A DNA stretch of 64,000 nt from Thermoguttaceae bacterium (GCA_017405595.1 JAFRAC010000026.1:1-64000), one strand, 5' to 3'; shown: positions 1 through 9,981, counted from the stretch's first letter. The notes: generated from the letters alone by a model not told the origin. A program made the numbers and translations.

Positions 1-2900
1 CCGCCGGCGGTGACGGTGAAGGTTGCCGAATCGAAGATGATTTCACTGTCGGCGAAGTTTCCTTCCCCGGCGCGGGAGAGGTTCAGGCCGGTAATGTGGG
101 CGCCGTTCAGGGTCGGCAGCGCGGAAGCAATTTCGGCTTCCCCTTCGTCTGACGCGGTAAAGGTGAAGGTGCCCAGAAGCGCCCACTGGTCGACCGCCAG
201 ATCGTTGACGCCGGTCTGCGAGCAGCCGCCGAACGAGGCGACAACGCCGTCGGCCGAAGTGTCAACGTAGGTTGCCATCTGAGCGTAGATCGGGCTGACG
301 GTAAAGGTGCCGGTATTGAGCACGTCAGAGGTGTAGTCGAGGTTAATGTAACCGCCGGTGCAGCCGAGCTGGCTGCCGTCGATGTTCACGATCCAGACCT
401 GGGCATAGAGGGTGTCACCGACAGTGGCCGAGGTGATCGAATCGGGAAGGACGTCGACTTCGGTTGCCGAAGCGGCGCTGGCGCTTACCACAACTGCGAC
501 CTGGAGCTTCTGGGTCACTGTGTTGATCGTGACGGTGCCGGAACCGGTGAAATCCTGATATCCTTCCCGCTGGACTTTCACGTAAACGGTATAGGTTCCC
601 GGATCGGTATAGGCCACCACATCGGTCGAGTAAGAGGTGCCATCGGCACTGTAGAGGACAACATCGCCGGCTTGCAGGCCGCTCACGGTGATCGAGTGCG
701 ACTGGCCGTCATAATCGCCGACGTAGTCTTCGATGGTGATGTCGAGGCTCGGGGTCGACTGGTATTCGTACGCGCCGATGTCGGGGTTGCCGTTCACAAC
801 GCGGTAGCATTGCTCACCCTTGAGGTAGTAACGGATATCGTATTCGTAACCGAAATCCCAGATCGTGCTCATGTCGGTCGCGTCGATCGCCGGCGAATCG
901 GCAGCAAGGGTATAGTCGCCGGCGGTGTAATCGTTGTAGAACGATTCGATGTCGGTGACTGCAATGCAGTTGCTCCGGATATCAATGGCGTTCGTCTCGG
1001 CACTCTTCACGACGGCGTTGGGATTATAGGCGCAGGAGTCGAGAACCAGATCGGGGGCGCTGTAATTGAAGGTGCGGGAGTAGACGTCGAGCTGGGTCTT
1101 GGCGCCGGTATCGGTATCTTCGTAGTAGTTCCCCAGAATGCTGCTGTTGATGAGGGTCACGCCGCCGTAGACCATCAGTGCGCAGCAGTCGCCCGCATCG
1201 GCGAAGTGGCAGTCGGCATCTCTTCCGACCACGCGGTTCCCCGCGAAGGTCGTGTCATAGATCGCGGCATTGCTGTCGAAATAGATCGCGGACCCCGCCT
1301 TACCGGCGAGAGGATTGTTCGCCGCACTGGCGTAAAGCGTGTTGTCGAGAACGGTGCAGTTCACGAGATGGATGACACCTCTGGCCCAAATCGCGCCGCC
1401 GCCCGAACCGACCCCGGCAGCCAAACCTTTGATCGTGTCGGTTTCCCAGCCGATGTAGTTGTCGGAAATATCGGTCATGAAAAAGAACGCCTGCTGACTC
1501 GACACATTGCCCCAATTGCCGATCGAGTAGACCGCACCGCCGTAGTTCGAAAGTCCCAAAACGGCACTGTTCCCGGTGATTGAGCTCTCATAAATTCTCA
1601 TACCGGCATCTTTAAGGTAGAACGCGCCCCCTCTTGTTACGTTGCACCACTGAACGTCGGAAGAGCATGTTGCGCTGTTGCCGGAAATTGTCGTATTCCT
1701 GATCGTCAGCGCACCGTCGCCAAAGCTGCCCAGCGAGAACGCGCCGCCGCAGGCCTCGGCGCCGCTATTAAAGGCTCCGTTGATGATCGCTTTGTTACCG
1801 GTAAACGTGCAGTTGTCGATCGTACTGGCATAGGAGGTACTCAGGGCGATTGCGCCGCCGTAAGCCGACCCATTCCCCGTATTGACTGCGGTATTCTGGG
1901 TAAAGGTGCTGTCGGTTAGGTAGATGTCCCCGCCCATGATAGCGACCGCGCCGCCGTCGGGAGAAGTGTTCCCGGTAAAGGTGGTGTTATTGGCGGTCAG
2001 CGCCGCGCCGTAGCCGTAGAACGCGCCGCCCGATTCCGCCGCCGAATTGCCTGTTACGGTGCAGTTGTTCATATGGAAATGGACAAAGTTCATATCTTCC
2101 GTTCCGAACGCCAGATTCCATACGAAGATCGCGCCGCCGCGGTTGTAGTAGGTGCCGTCGTTCGTGACCGAGCAGCCGGTAATCGTCAGGTCGTTGAGCG
2201 TTACGTCGTAACCGGTGTCCGTATCGCCGCAGACGAAAATACGATCGGTGCCGGAAGTGCCGGAGTTGGTCAGGGTGATGCGGTTGTCGCCTTCAACGGT
2301 GAACCCCTTCGCGGCCGAGGAAATGGTGATCTGACCGTAGGCAGCCAGGTCGACGGTGCCGGAAAGGCCGCTGGCAAACGTGACGGTGTCGCCCGTCAGC
2401 GAAGCGAAATAAACCGCCTGGCGAAACGAGATATCGCCGGTAGGATCGGCGGTCGCCTTGATATCGCTGAGGGTTGTGACTTGAGTTGTGTAGGCGGAGT
2501 TAGGCAGCGCGTAAACCGTTTCCGATTCTTCGGAATTGGTGTAATTCGTGCCATCGCCGTTCGCAACCACCTTGATGCTGTAGACGAGATTCGCGTTCAG
2601 ACCGCTGGCATTATAACTGTTCGTTGTTGTCGTTCTGGCTGTCCAGCTTGTCGCGGAACTGCTTTTGTAGTAGACGGTGTACCCGGAAGCGTTGTCGACA
2701 GCGTCCCAGGCGATGGAAAGCCTGTATTTGGCGGGACAGGTTGCCGTGAGGTTTTCGGGTGCGGCGAGCTGGGTCGCTTCGGTTGCCATCGGCGCGTAGA
2801 TTGCGGCGGCGGCGACTTCTTCTCCCCCGGCGGTGACCGCCAGAAGCATACGGTCTTCAAGAGACTCTAAACGAAGGGAACGTTCACGAATTTTTCTCAT
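1..2900 (-). CDS. Giant beta-helix surface protein, N-terminal part (runs off the left edge)
   Basis: The frame is open from an ATG at 2900 to the window edge, giving 966 codons with no stop. Residues 12-21 read ESLEDRMLLA, a variant of the planctomycete LEPR-XLL N-terminal motif found on very large exported proteins. Residues about 44-130 look like a fibronectin type III domain (LAAPENLTATCPAKYRLSIA), and the phrase WDAVDNASGYTVYYK is typical of that fold. After that comes a long run of short repeats rich in N-x-A/S-T-G-N and G-G-A-I, the pattern of right-handed parallel beta-helix (Pmp-like) proteins. The same order of motif, FN3 and beta-helix occurs in the larger gene at 24582-31979. It is probably secreted or on the cell surface. 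The C-terminus, where choice-of-anchor or dockerin repeats would be expected, lies outside the window. The function is unknown; adhesion or polymer binding is a guess. Confidence 0.85.
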   Translation of the reverse strand, partial: MRKIRERSLRLESLEDRMLLAVTAGGEEVAAAAIYAPMATEATQLAAPENLTATCPAKYRLSIAWDAVDNASGYTVYYKSSSATSWTARTTTTNSYNASGLNANLVYSIKVVANGDGTNYTNSEESETVYALPNSAYTTQVTTLSDIKATADPTGDISFRQAVYFASLTGDTVTFASGLSGTVDLAAYGQITISSAAKGFTVEGDNRITLTNSGTSGTDRIFVCGDTDTGYDVTLNDLTITGCSVTNDGTYYNRGGAIFVWNLAFGTEDMNFVHFHMNNCTVTGNSAAESGGAFYGYGAALTANNTTFTGNTSPDGGAVAIMGGDIYLTDSTFTQNTAVNTGNGSAYGGAIALSTSYASTIDNCTFTGNKAIINGAFNSGAEACGGAFSLGSFGDGALTIRNTTISGNSATCSSDVQWCNVTRGGAFYLKDAGMRIYESSITGNSAVLGLSNYGGAVYSIGNWGNVSSQQAFFFMTDISDNYIGWETDTIKGLAAGVGSGGGAIWARGVIHLVNCTVLDNTLYASAANNPLAGKAGSAIYFDSNAAIYDTTFAGNRVVGRDADCHFADAGDCCALMVYGGVTLINSSILGNYYEDTDTGAKTQLDVYSRTFNYSAPDLVLDSCAYNPNAVVKSAETNAIDIRSNCIAVTDIESFYNDYTAGDYTLAADSPAIDATDMSTIWDFGYEYDIRYYLKGEQCYRVVNGNPDIGAYEYQSTPSLDITIEDYVGDYDGQSHSITVSGLQAGDVVLYSADGTSYSTDVVAYTDPGTYTVYVKVQREGYQDFTGSGTVTINTVTQKLQVAVVVSASAASATEVDVLPDSITSATVGDTLYAQVWIVNIDGSQLGCTGGYINLDYTSDVLNTGTFTVSPIYAQMATYVDTSADGVVASFGGCSQTGVNDLAVDQWALLGTFTFTASDEGEAEIASALPTLNGAHITGLNLSRAGEGNFADSEIIFDSATFTVTAG

Positions 2901-3033
2901 AAAAAACTCCTTAAAGGTAAAAATAAACGGTTATACAAAACATCAAGCGTTCTATCGAAATCCTCGGTGCTGCAGGCACCAAAACTTAACCCCGCGTGCG
3001 AAAAAGAAATACACTAGATATGCGGGGCAATTG

Positions 3034-3066
3034 AAAAAAGCGGGCGAGCCCTTCGGACCCGCCCGC
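3034..3066 (-). terminator. Rho-independent terminator after DUF1559 gene
   Basis: A perfect 7-bp stem GCGGGCG/CGCCCGC (3040-3046 with 3060-3066) is followed on the minus strand by a run of six T. It sits 10 bases past the stop of the DUF1559 gene. Confidence 0.8.
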
Positions 3067-3075
3067 CAGAAAGAT

Positions 3076-4350
3076 TTACAGCGATTTGCTTTCGCCGCCG
3101 TTCGCGGTTCCCATGGCACCCCAGACGCCGTAGGTGGATCGGCCCGATGTGGCCGGCACATGGTCGAGTCCTCCGTTGCTTTCGCCGTCGCCGGTATCAA
3201 CATTACTCGTAATGAAACGCACCGAACCGTCCATCATCGAAGCGTTCACGCCGCCGGAGTGGTTGCTCCGCGTGCCGCCGATAACGGTTCCATTTCCCGG
3301 AAAAGAGGAACAATAAACCTTTGAATTCGGCGGAAGAATGGTCGTAAACCCGGAAAAGGTAGGATTCCCGACATACCAGATTTTGCCGCGGTAGGTGTAG
3401 AGATGTCCGTATCCCAAAATACCCAGCGTCGAATCAGTGGAATCGACCAAGCTGAGGCAGTTGGAAGGAGACGAACCCTTATCCACCAAAATTTGGGGGT
3501 AGAGCTTCAGGTTTCTCGCACCTTCGGACGCGTTTTCGGGCCGGTCGCCGACAAGGAACTCCGAAAAAGCGATGGTATTCGAGGTGCCATCCTTAATCCC
3601 CGAAAAAGACTGCCAGTAGTGAGAACCGAAGGGGGCGCGGCGGGCAAGACCGCCGTTGTTGCCGCCGGTAATCCCAAAACCGGGATCCTTCGTTCCCGGA
3701 TCACCCTGGCTGATGCCGGCGCCGTAGGCATCACCGTAACAGAAAGCGTAGCTGGTCGGCGCGACAAACCCCTCTTCGGGACTGTTAGCGTAATAACGGG
3801 CAAGAACCTCTTTTCCTTCGTAGTATTCCGTTGCCTTTCCGGCATTTCCGTCGGAGGGGCAGGAGAGCATTGTCATCGCGGCGCCGTTCATCCCCCAGTG
3901 CGGAGTCGGGCAGCCTTGATAAGCCGCTTCTATAAGCTTCGTGCCGAAAGGCATGGTGATTGCGGAATTCGACACACCGTTTTCTTTGATCTTGTTCGCG
4001 GTCTCAACAAACCGGTTCCAGATCTGCTGCTGTTCCATATAAGGCATCAGCATCACAAGGCCGCTGACGCAGCCGACGGTAACCCCATTTTCCGTATCAC
4101 CGTAGGCATTCGGCCCGTACCCGCCGAACGCGGTGTTTGCGGCGGGAAACGTTTCGTTCGCATCGGCATAACTGTGTATGGCCAAGGCGAGCTGCTTTAA
4201 GTTATTCGAGCACTTCATTCGGCGTGCAGCCTCGCGCGCCGCTTGAACCGCCGGCAAGAGGAGACCGATCAGGATCCCGATGATCGCGATCACGACCAGC
4301 AACTCGACGAGCGTAAAACCGCCCTTCCTTTTTTCAGAGAATTTGAACAT
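3076..4350 (-). CDS. DUF1559 domain-containing pseudopilin-like protein
   Basis: 424 residues. The N-terminus carries a type IV pilin/type II secretion leader: short basic head, Gly-Gly, then [20 protein letters not shown], followed by [21 protein letters not shown], the hallmark of the planctomycete DUF1559 (SBP_bac_10) family. The C-terminus has the family motif H-x-G-G-V-N-x-x-M-M-D-G. The prepilin peptidase should cut after Gly-Gly, leaving a membrane-anchored exported protein. These proteins are heavily amplified in planctomycetes and their exact role is not known. A GGGAG ribosome site lies 7 bases before the ATG. Upstream on the same strand are a lipoprotein gene and a second DUF1559 gene, so the three may act together. 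Confidence 0.93.
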   Translation of the reverse strand: MFKFSEKRKGGFTLVELLVVIAIIGILIGLLLPAVQAAREAARRMKCSNNLKQLALAIHSYADANETFPAANTAFGGYGPNAYGDTENGVTVGCVSGLVMLMPYMEQQQIWNRFVETANKIKENGVSNSAITMPFGTKLIEAAYQGCPTPHWGMNGAAMTMLSCPSDGNAGKATEYYEGKEVLARYYANSPEEGFVAPTSYAFCYGDAYGAGISQGDPGTKDPGFGITGGNNGGLARRAPFGSHYWQSFSGIKDGTSNTIAFSEFLVGDRPENASEGARNLKLYPQILVDKGSSPSNCLSLVDSTDSTLGILGYGHLYTYRGKIWYVGNPTFSGFTTILPPNSKVYCSSFPGNGTVIGGTRSNHSGGVNASMMDGSVRFITSNVDTGDGESNGGLDHVPATSGRSTYGVWGAMGTANGGESKSL

Positions 4351-4446
4351 TATTGTTCTCCCGATAGTAAAAAATAAAATATGGATGACATGGGAAAACT
4401 TTCCCGGATATGCGTCTTTTTTAATTGTGTTGCCTCAGCCGCGCGT

Positions 4447-4914
4447 TCATTCGGCCGAAACAGTCTCCGCATCCAGGTCGATCACGGTAAGCCCCTTCTG
4501 TTTTTTTGCAATCGTCGCTTTGAAAGGAGACTCTTCAAGATCGGAGAAACGGTCGTCAATCTGATTTTCCGTGTTCCCGGCGCTGTAAGTGCCGTCGGGG
4601 TTCTGTTTGATCGGCGGATCACGCTTTTCAAGGAGGAGGACGGCACCCCCTTCGGGAGCCCCTCCGAAACCGCGGGTTGAAAGATTCGCGACCCCGTCGG
4701 CGGCGGTGAACCCGCTCGTTCCCCATTTGCGGGTTTGCTCATTGTCATAAGCAACCGTAATCTTCACACCTTCGACAGGCGTTCCCCCTTCAACGACCTT
4801 GATTTTAAAAGGATGAATTTTCGGGAACCCTTCGGGGTAATCGGTCCGGCGGCAGGCCGAAACGAAACAGAGACAAGCCAAGAGTACAAGGAAGGAAACA
4901 GCGCGTTTGAACAT
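4447..4914 (-). CDS. Small secreted lipoprotein, carboxypeptidase-regulatory-like
   Basis: About 155 residues from the ATG at 4914. I prefer this start because GAGG lies 6 bases before it; an ATG four codons upstream (4926) has its purine run too close. MFKRAVSFLVLLACLCFVSAC is a classic lipoprotein signal ending in a lipobox Cys. The mature part has the Ig-like wording of transthyretin/carboxypeptidase-regulatory folds (IKVVEGGTPVEGVKITV, then TSGFTAADGVANLSTRG). Small lipoproteins of this kind are often found beside DUF1559 genes in planctomycetes. The function is unknown; it may be a periplasmic partner of the two DUF1559 proteins on either side. A good promoter lies 79 bases upstream. Confidence 0.85.
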   Translation of the reverse strand: MFKRAVSFLVLLACLCFVSACRRTDYPEGFPKIHPFKIKVVEGGTPVEGVKITVAYDNEQTRKWGTSGFTAADGVANLSTRGFGGAPEGGAVLLLEKRDPPIKQNPDGTYSAGNTENQIDDRFSDLEESPFKATIAKKQKGLTVIDLDAETVSAE

Positions 4915-4992
4915 CGCCGGCCTCATGAACCTTTCTAAATTGAAGACGAAAAAACGTGTACCGGGAAAGAGAAAAAACTCCGCCCCGATCGT

Positions 4993-5021
4993 TTTCTAAC
5001 ATATCGGACCAAACGGGTCAA
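4993..5021 (-). promoter_or_regulatory. Sigma70-type promoter for lipoprotein gene
   Basis: On the minus strand TTGACC (5016-5021), a 17-base spacer, then TAGAAA (4993-4998). It lies 79 bases before the lipoprotein ATG. It implies the lipoprotein, and perhaps the DUF1559 gene after it, has its own transcript. Confidence 0.55.
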
Positions 5022-5103
5022 GACCCCTGAATGGAAAAATGAAAAAAAACGGTTTTCAGCACTCTTGATGGTGGGATCATTCCCGTTTTGCCACCCAAAA
5101 ATG

Positions 5104-6405
5104 CTAAATGGAAGCGCCTTCCCCGCCGTTGGCCGATCCCAGCGCTCCCCAGACCCCGTAAGGGGATTTACCCGAGTTGACCGGCCGTTCGGCCAGCCCG
5201 CCGCCGGTCTGGCCGTCTCCGGTATCGACGCTGTTGGTGACAAAACGTACGGCGCCGTCCATCATCACCGCGTTCACCCCGCCGGCGTGGTAACTCCGCG
5301 CCCCTCCGACAATCGGCGCGGCAGGTTTGACATCGACCGAACAGAAAACTTTTGAATTGGGGGGGAGGATCGTCGTAAATCCGGAAAAAACGGGACAGCC
5401 GACATACCAGATTCGGCCTCGGTAAGAGCCGGGATACCCGTACTGATATAGGCCGAGCGAAGAATCGTTCGGGTCGACACAATCGAGGCAGTCGGCAGGT
5501 TTGAGAAGCGCTCCCGGGACCACTTGCGGAGTATATTTCAGATTCCGTGCCCCCTCGTACGACTGAGTATAGGGCGCTTCGCCGGTAATCGTTTCGCTGA
5601 AAGCGATGGTATTCGAAAGGCCGTCCTTAATTCCCGAGAAGGTCTGCCAGTAGTGCGAACCAAACGGCGCGCGGCGCGCCGTCTTATTGTTCAGCTTGGC
5701 GTAGTCATCGGAAATGCCGAAATGAGCGGTCGCCGCCGCACCGATATGATCGAGCGCGTCGCCGTAACAAAAGATGTAACTGGTCGGCGCAACGGCACCT
5801 TCTGTTTCGTCGGATGCATAGTAGGGGGTCAGGACTTTCCCTTCGGCGTAAAGGGAGGCTTTCCCCCCCTGCGGGTCGGAAGGACAGGCGAGCATCGTCA
5901 TGGTTTTTCCCCCCATCCCCCAATGGGGAACCTGACAGCCCTGGCAGCCCGGATAGTTTTTCAAAGCCCGCGTGCCGAAAGGCATCGTAATCAAAAGGTG
6001 ATCTTCCCCGTTTTCATGCGCCTGCCGCGCCGTCTCGACAAATCGGTCCCAAATCTGCTGCTGTTCCATGAAGGGCATCAGTATGACCAGACCGCTGACG
6101 CAGCCGACATTCCCGGCATAATGGCTGTTATCGGCACCGGAACCGTTTATGTAACTCCATGTTTCCCCGTACCACATATGGGTTCCGTAACCGATAAACG
6201 CGGTATTGGCCGCAGGAAACGTGCCGTTGACATCGGCATAATTGTGCGCCGCCAGCGCGAGCTGCTTTAGGTTGTTCGAGCATTTCATCCGGCGCGCGGC
6301 CTCGCGGGCCGCCTGTACTGCGGGAAGGAGAAGCCCGATCAAAATCCCGATGATCGCGATCACGACCAGAAGTTCAACGAGGGTAAACGCGGTTCTCTTT
6401 TTCAT
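5104..6405 (-). CDS. DUF1559 domain-containing pseudopilin-like protein (second copy)
   Basis: 433 residues from the ATG at 6405. An earlier in-frame ATG at 6474 would put 23 extra residues before the pilin leader, which is unlikely. The leader is [15 protein letters not shown], with Ala rather than Gly before the cleavage site, followed by the conserved [20 protein letters not shown]. The C-terminus has [12 protein letters not shown]. It shares the overall plan of the copy at 3076-4350, including the GTRAL...GCQ..PHWGM and [15 protein letters not shown] segments, so the two look like paralogues from duplication. The role is as uncertain as for the other copy: an exported, pilin-like, membrane-anchored protein. 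Confidence 0.92.
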   Translation of the reverse strand: MKKRTAFTLVELLVVIAIIGILIGLLLPAVQAAREAARRMKCSNNLKQLALAAHNYADVNGTFPAANTAFIGYGTHMWYGETWSYINGSGADNSHYAGNVGCVSGLVILMPFMEQQQIWDRFVETARQAHENGEDHLLITMPFGTRALKNYPGCQGCQVPHWGMGGKTMTMLACPSDPQGGKASLYAEGKVLTPYYASDETEGAVAPTSYIFCYGDALDHIGAAATAHFGISDDYAKLNNKTARRAPFGSHYWQTFSGIKDGLSNTIAFSETITGEAPYTQSYEGARNLKYTPQVVPGALLKPADCLDCVDPNDSSLGLYQYGYPGSYRGRIWYVGCPVFSGFTTILPPNSKVFCSVDVKPAAPIVGGARSYHAGGVNAVMMDGAVRFVTNSVDTGDGQTGGGLAERPVNSGKSPYGVWGALGSANGGEGASI

Positions 6406-6596
6406 CGGCAGAACAACCTGGTTCCGAAACCTGTTCTTACGCTTATCCAACGGCACAAAACCGCCCCCGTTCACCCGGGTTCATCATACATTGGCGCAGG
6501 AAATAAGTCAACGAATTCTCCGTGCGCTCTACCCCTTAATGTTCAACCCGTAAAATCTCCGCGAAACGGTTCAGGAAAAGGCAGCAGAAGGGACAG

Positions 6597-6643
6597 AACA
6601 AAAAGCAAGGGGTCCGAAGCCGGAAGGAAACCTCGGACCCCTT
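6597..6643 (-). terminator. Terminator after porin gene
   Basis: A perfect 11-bp stem (6607-6617 with 6633-6643), core GGGGTCCGA, has a 15-base loop and is followed on the minus strand by TTGCTTTTTG. It lies just past the porin stop. Confidence 0.8.
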
Positions 6644-6669
6644 TAAATCAGCGGCTTTCAGCCTGTGCG

Positions 6670-8019
6670 TCAGATTTCGAAGGCGCCCCGCAATCCTAAG
6701 ACGAAGACGTCATCGGCATCTTTATCCCCTTCGGGATGGGTCACGAACTGCGCGTAAGGCGAAACGTGGCAAAAATCGTTGAAGACCCGGCGGTAATAAA
6801 CTTCGACGAAGTGTTCTTTGCCGACATTCTCGAATTCCTCTTCGGCCCAGTCGCCCGGATCGGCGATCCCGTAGCCGACGCCGATCACGTCGCGCATCCA
6901 GCAGGCGTTGAAGTTCTGGAACTGGAAACCGGCGCTGTAGTGTTTGGAGACGATTCCGTATTCGGCGTCACCTTGGCCGAAACGGCCCCAAATGCCGAAG
7001 TAGTGCGAAAGTTCCTGGTCGAAATTGGAGCCCCAGCCGGCGTTTGTGCCCTTTTTGCCGTCTTCATTGTAGGGATACGCCCCGGCACGGCTGACCCAGC
7101 CGTAGAGACGCAGATTCCCCTCGTGACCGTCGGATTCGAAGTGGAGGTCGGTTTCCAAAATACCGAACCCGTGATGGAAGATATCGTGCCACGTGTCGTC
7201 TCCGTCCGGAATGCCGTCCCTGTCGATGTCAAGTTCGCCGTCTTCGGCCAGGTAGGCGGCGCCGACCGAGACCGCTTCGCCGAATTCACGCCAGAGCATT
7301 ACGCCGAACGCCGGACAGGCATATTCGTAAGCGACGGTCAGGTTGTGGACGAAACCGGTCGAGTTGAACTGCGAAATGCCGCTGTTGGCGTAGTTGTTCG
7401 TGTCGAAATCGGTTGTCAGGTCGAGATGGCCGATCCGGAACCGCCAGCAGTTGTTGCAGCCGAACAGCTGTTCGTACCAGAGTTCGGTGAATTTCAGGTT
7501 CCTGTCGGGCTCGATCTCGTCGTTGAAGCCTGCCAGGGTCGGAATCCGGCCGTCAAGCGCATAGCCGTAACCGGCTTCGAGAAGACCGTAGAAGGTGGCC
7601 CGTTTCCCGAGGTGCATGAGAAAACCGAAGTCGGCGGTGTAGTTCGCGTCGGTCTGGCGCCGGTAAGAATCGGCCTTGTTCATATTCGAGGCGAGTTCTC
7701 CCGCGACAACCACGCCCCATTCGATCGAATCGAAGAACGCGTCGGCGGGATCCGCCGGTTCGGATTGACCGTAATCGCGAAGTTCGCCGAGCCGGTCGCG
7801 TTCGATGCGGCGGATAACCTCGTCGCTGCGGCGGGGAACACCGAGCGATTGCGGCGATTCGGTAACGATCGACTGCTCGGCTGCGATCGGCTCGGTCTCA
7901 TTGCCGATGAGACGGTCATAAACCGGGTCGTCCGACGCCATCAGCGCGCCGGTAAAAAGGCTGCCGAAAATGGCGGCCTGCAGTGCTGAAAATCTAAACA
8001 ATTTTCCTCTCAAAGACAT
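6670..8019 (-). CDS. OprB-like outer-membrane porin
   Basis: 449 residues with a cleavable signal peptide (MSLRGKLFRFSALQAAIFGS... to about residue 28). The rest alternates short aromatic strands and polar loops, as expected for a beta-barrel: for example FRIGHLDLTTDFDTNNYANS, then NLTVAYEYACPAFGVMLW. The C-terminal block VEVYYRRVFNDFCHVSPYAQ followed by a strand ending in GLRGAFEI matches the end of carbohydrate-selective porins of the OprB family, and the chain ends in an aromatic plus Ile. It contains an Asp-rich loop (DIDRDGIPDGDD) that could bind calcium. It probably forms a channel for sugars or other small solutes in the outer membrane. It is transcribed alone, with its own terminator. 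Substrate unknown. Confidence 0.85.
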   Translation of the reverse strand: MSLRGKLFRFSALQAAIFGSLFTGALMASDDPVYDRLIGNETEPIAAEQSIVTESPQSLGVPRRSDEVIRRIERDRLGELRDYGQSEPADPADAFFDSIEWGVVVAGELASNMNKADSYRRQTDANYTADFGFLMHLGKRATFYGLLEAGYGYALDGRIPTLAGFNDEIEPDRNLKFTELWYEQLFGCNNCWRFRIGHLDLTTDFDTNNYANSGISQFNSTGFVHNLTVAYEYACPAFGVMLWREFGEAVSVGAAYLAEDGELDIDRDGIPDGDDTWHDIFHHGFGILETDLHFESDGHEGNLRLYGWVSRAGAYPYNEDGKKGTNAGWGSNFDQELSHYFGIWGRFGQGDAEYGIVSKHYSAGFQFQNFNACWMRDVIGVGYGIADPGDWAEEEFENVGKEHFVEVYYRRVFNDFCHVSPYAQFVTHPEGDKDADDVFVLGLRGAFEI

Positions 8020-8547
8020 ACCTACATTCCTTTTCCTGCATCACTCGCAAGATCAATATACACCCTACACAGGCACCGCGAGGAAAGAGGCAACGAGGAA
8101 AACCGAATCACCGGCGTTTGCCTTCAATGTCCCCAATAGGTTCTTTACTGCGTTCCGGCTTCCGTGCCGAAAACTCTCTGCGAAGGACATCGGTAATTGT
8201 GTTATGGTGAATTTACCGATTGAACCGGTTTTTTAGAGAATTTCAGCAGTTCCGAATGTTCGGGTTCCGGTTAGACAAAATAGGAAAACTTTGCCGTCAG
8301 ACCCCTTGAAAAGAGGATCCAAAATTTTCGGAGGAACTGTAAATGAACCCGGTTTGGGAGTTCAAAGCGGAGTTCAAACAGGAGTTCAAGCCGGGAAAAT
8401 GTTAAAAGTCAACGGATATATCAAATTTACCGTTTTCACTGAATATTCGGATTCCCGTTCGACGATAGGATAGAAGAAAATCCAAGCAAGGTGCATTCTG
8501 CACTCTGCACTCAAACCAACATTTCAGCGGCCGAAACAGAAAAACCC
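8020..8547. other. Intergenic region between divergent porin and TolC genes
   Basis: No convincing gene. It holds an 8-bp dyad ATCGGTAA/TTACCGAT (8189-8196 with 8213-8220, 16 bases apart) and three near-perfect 12-base direct repeats of GGAGTTCAAA plus two bases at 8357-8390. It must hold the promoters of both divergent genes, but I see no clean -35/-10 pair. Confidence 0.6.
8357..8390. repeat. Three tandem 12-base repeats (GGAGTTCAAANN)
   Basis: Copies start at 8357, 8369 and 8381; the last is cut short. In the plus frame they would read GVQSGVQTGVQAG within a short frame (8291-8473) that I do not accept as a gene. Confidence 0.85.
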
Positions 8548-9888
8548 ATGGAACGAACGCGAAACCGCCGGGGAATCTTGATTGCGGTGATGGCATGCGC
8601 GATCGGCGTGTTGGGAATCCGCTCTCTCGAGGGCGGGGAGATGCCGGAAATTGACTCTGACCCTGTTCTGAATGAATTGATACTCGCTTCGGAGTTTCCG
8701 GCTCCGCCGACGGATGAGGTCCGGGAATGCACACTGAGCCTGAACGAGCTGATTACGGCGGTTGCCGAGCGTCATCCGTCGGTGGTGCAGGCGCGGAGCT
8801 TGTCGGATGCCGCTTACGGCGAATGGATTCAGGCCGGATTGCAGGCAAACCCGGAAGTTGCCTATGCTGGCGATGAGATTGGGGGATACAAGGAATGGGG
8901 AATACAGGGCGTGGAGGTTTCCCAGGAGGTGATTTCCAAAAAGAAGCGTTTCGCGCGCCAGGCAGTGGCGGTTTCCGACCAGCATGTGGCCCAGCAGAAT
9001 GTCTCTCTCTATACCCAAAAAGCGGTCAACGATGCCCTCCTTGCCGGATATGCGGTGATGATTGCCCGGGACAAGGTTGAAATGGCGAAAGATCTGCTGG
9101 AGCTTTGCCGCAAATCGTCGGAAACGGTTCAGACGCTGCTGGATGTGGGGGAAACGGCGGCAACGGACCTGATGGTTAATCAGATCGACCAGATGGAAGC
9201 CGAATCGACGCTGGCTCAGGCGAACCTGGAGCTGGAGACCGCACAGGACAATATTGCGATTCTTCTGGGGGAATCACTCTGCACCCGATATACAATCAGC
9301 GACTGTCTTGAAGAGATTCCGCTGGAGTTGGACGAACAGGCGCTTTGGACACGGATACTCGAGGAGAGTCCGGCGATGGGGCTGGCCCGCGCCGAATACG
9401 CTGCGGCAGTTGCACGTGTCAATCAGCAGGCTGCCGAGGCGAAGACGAACATCACCGGAGTGGGAAAGGTTCAGTATAACACATACGAACGCCAGACGGA
9501 AGTGGCGGTCGGCGTCTCGATTCCGGTTCGTGTCAATGACCGGAATCAGGGGAACATCCTTAAAGCCCAATACGAAGTCCAGGCGGCCGAAGCCAATATC
9601 CGCCGGACGGAAATGACGCTGCGCAAGGCATTTCAAGCCCGGCTGTTTGAATTCCTGTCGGCCCGGCGCAAAGTCGTTCTCTATCGGGAGAGCCTGCTTG
9701 AGAAAGTCAATAAAACCTTCGAGATGATTTCCGAGGCGTATGCCCATGGGCAGAGCACCTATATGGAACGCCTCATGGCGGAACAGTCTCTCAAAAAGGT
9801 CCGTATGGATTACCTGGACAGTCTCCATTCCATGGTCGTCGCGCGGATCCTTCTTGAAGGCTTTTTGCTGGAAAACGCGGATGAGTGA
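8548..9888 (+). CDS. TolC-family outer-membrane efflux protein
   Basis: 446 residues from the ATG at 8548. An in-frame ATG at 8491 is less likely because the signal-like hydrophobic stretch (RRGILIAVMACAIGVLG) starts right after 8548. Two long helical halves are visible: LSLNELITAVAERHPSVVQ..., with the AGLQANPEVAYAGDEIGG block typical of CusC/CzcC-type proteins, and a second half with VAVGVSIPVRVNDRNQGN, another hallmark of that branch. It should form the trimeric outer-membrane duct of a tripartite exporter. The inner-membrane pump (9982-13188) and adaptor (13274-14995) lie next door on the opposite strand, so the system is complete but split into convergent transcripts. Confidence 0.9.
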   Translation: MERTRNRRGILIAVMACAIGVLGIRSLEGGEMPEIDSDPVLNELILASEFPAPPTDEVRECTLSLNELITAVAERHPSVVQARSLSDAAYGEWIQAGLQANPEVAYAGDEIGGYKEWGIQGVEVSQEVISKKKRFARQAVAVSDQHVAQQNVSLYTQKAVNDALLAGYAVMIARDKVEMAKDLLELCRKSSETVQTLLDVGETAATDLMVNQIDQMEAESTLAQANLELETAQDNIAILLGESLCTRYTISDCLEEIPLELDEQALWTRILEESPAMGLARAEYAAAVARVNQQAAEAKTNITGVGKVQYNTYERQTEVAVGVSIPVRVNDRNQGNILKAQYEVQAAEANIRRTEMTLRKAFQARLFEFLSARRKVVLYRESLLEKVNKTFEMISEAYAHGQSTYMERLMAEQSLKKVRMDYLDSLHSMVVARILLEGFLLENADE

Positions 9889-9911
9889 CCGGCCGTTCCA
9901 AGCGCGGCCGC

Positions 9912-9957
9912 TGACGGCACATCTGACCGGGACACCGCCGGGCCGGATGTGCCGTCA
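9912..9957. terminator. Shared hairpin between convergent TolC and RND genes
   Basis: A perfect 12-bp inverted repeat TGACGGCACATC/GATGTGCCGTCA (9912-9923 with 9946-9957), whose 22-base loop contains a second small CCGG hairpin. It lies between two gene ends. The T tracts are weak, so its strength as a terminator is uncertain. Confidence 0.55.
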
Positions 9958-9981
9958 ATTGTTTAGTAAACGACCTGATGC

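Noticed and set aside
672-2870. Two plus-strand frames (672-1583 and 2073-2870) opposite the beta-helix gene
   Set aside because: The minus strand is one open frame with a typical start motif; the plus frames are its shadow.
8291-8473. 60-codon frame before tolC
   Set aside because: No ribosome site or family; contains the 12-base repeats. Treated as intergenic, possibly a gene relic.
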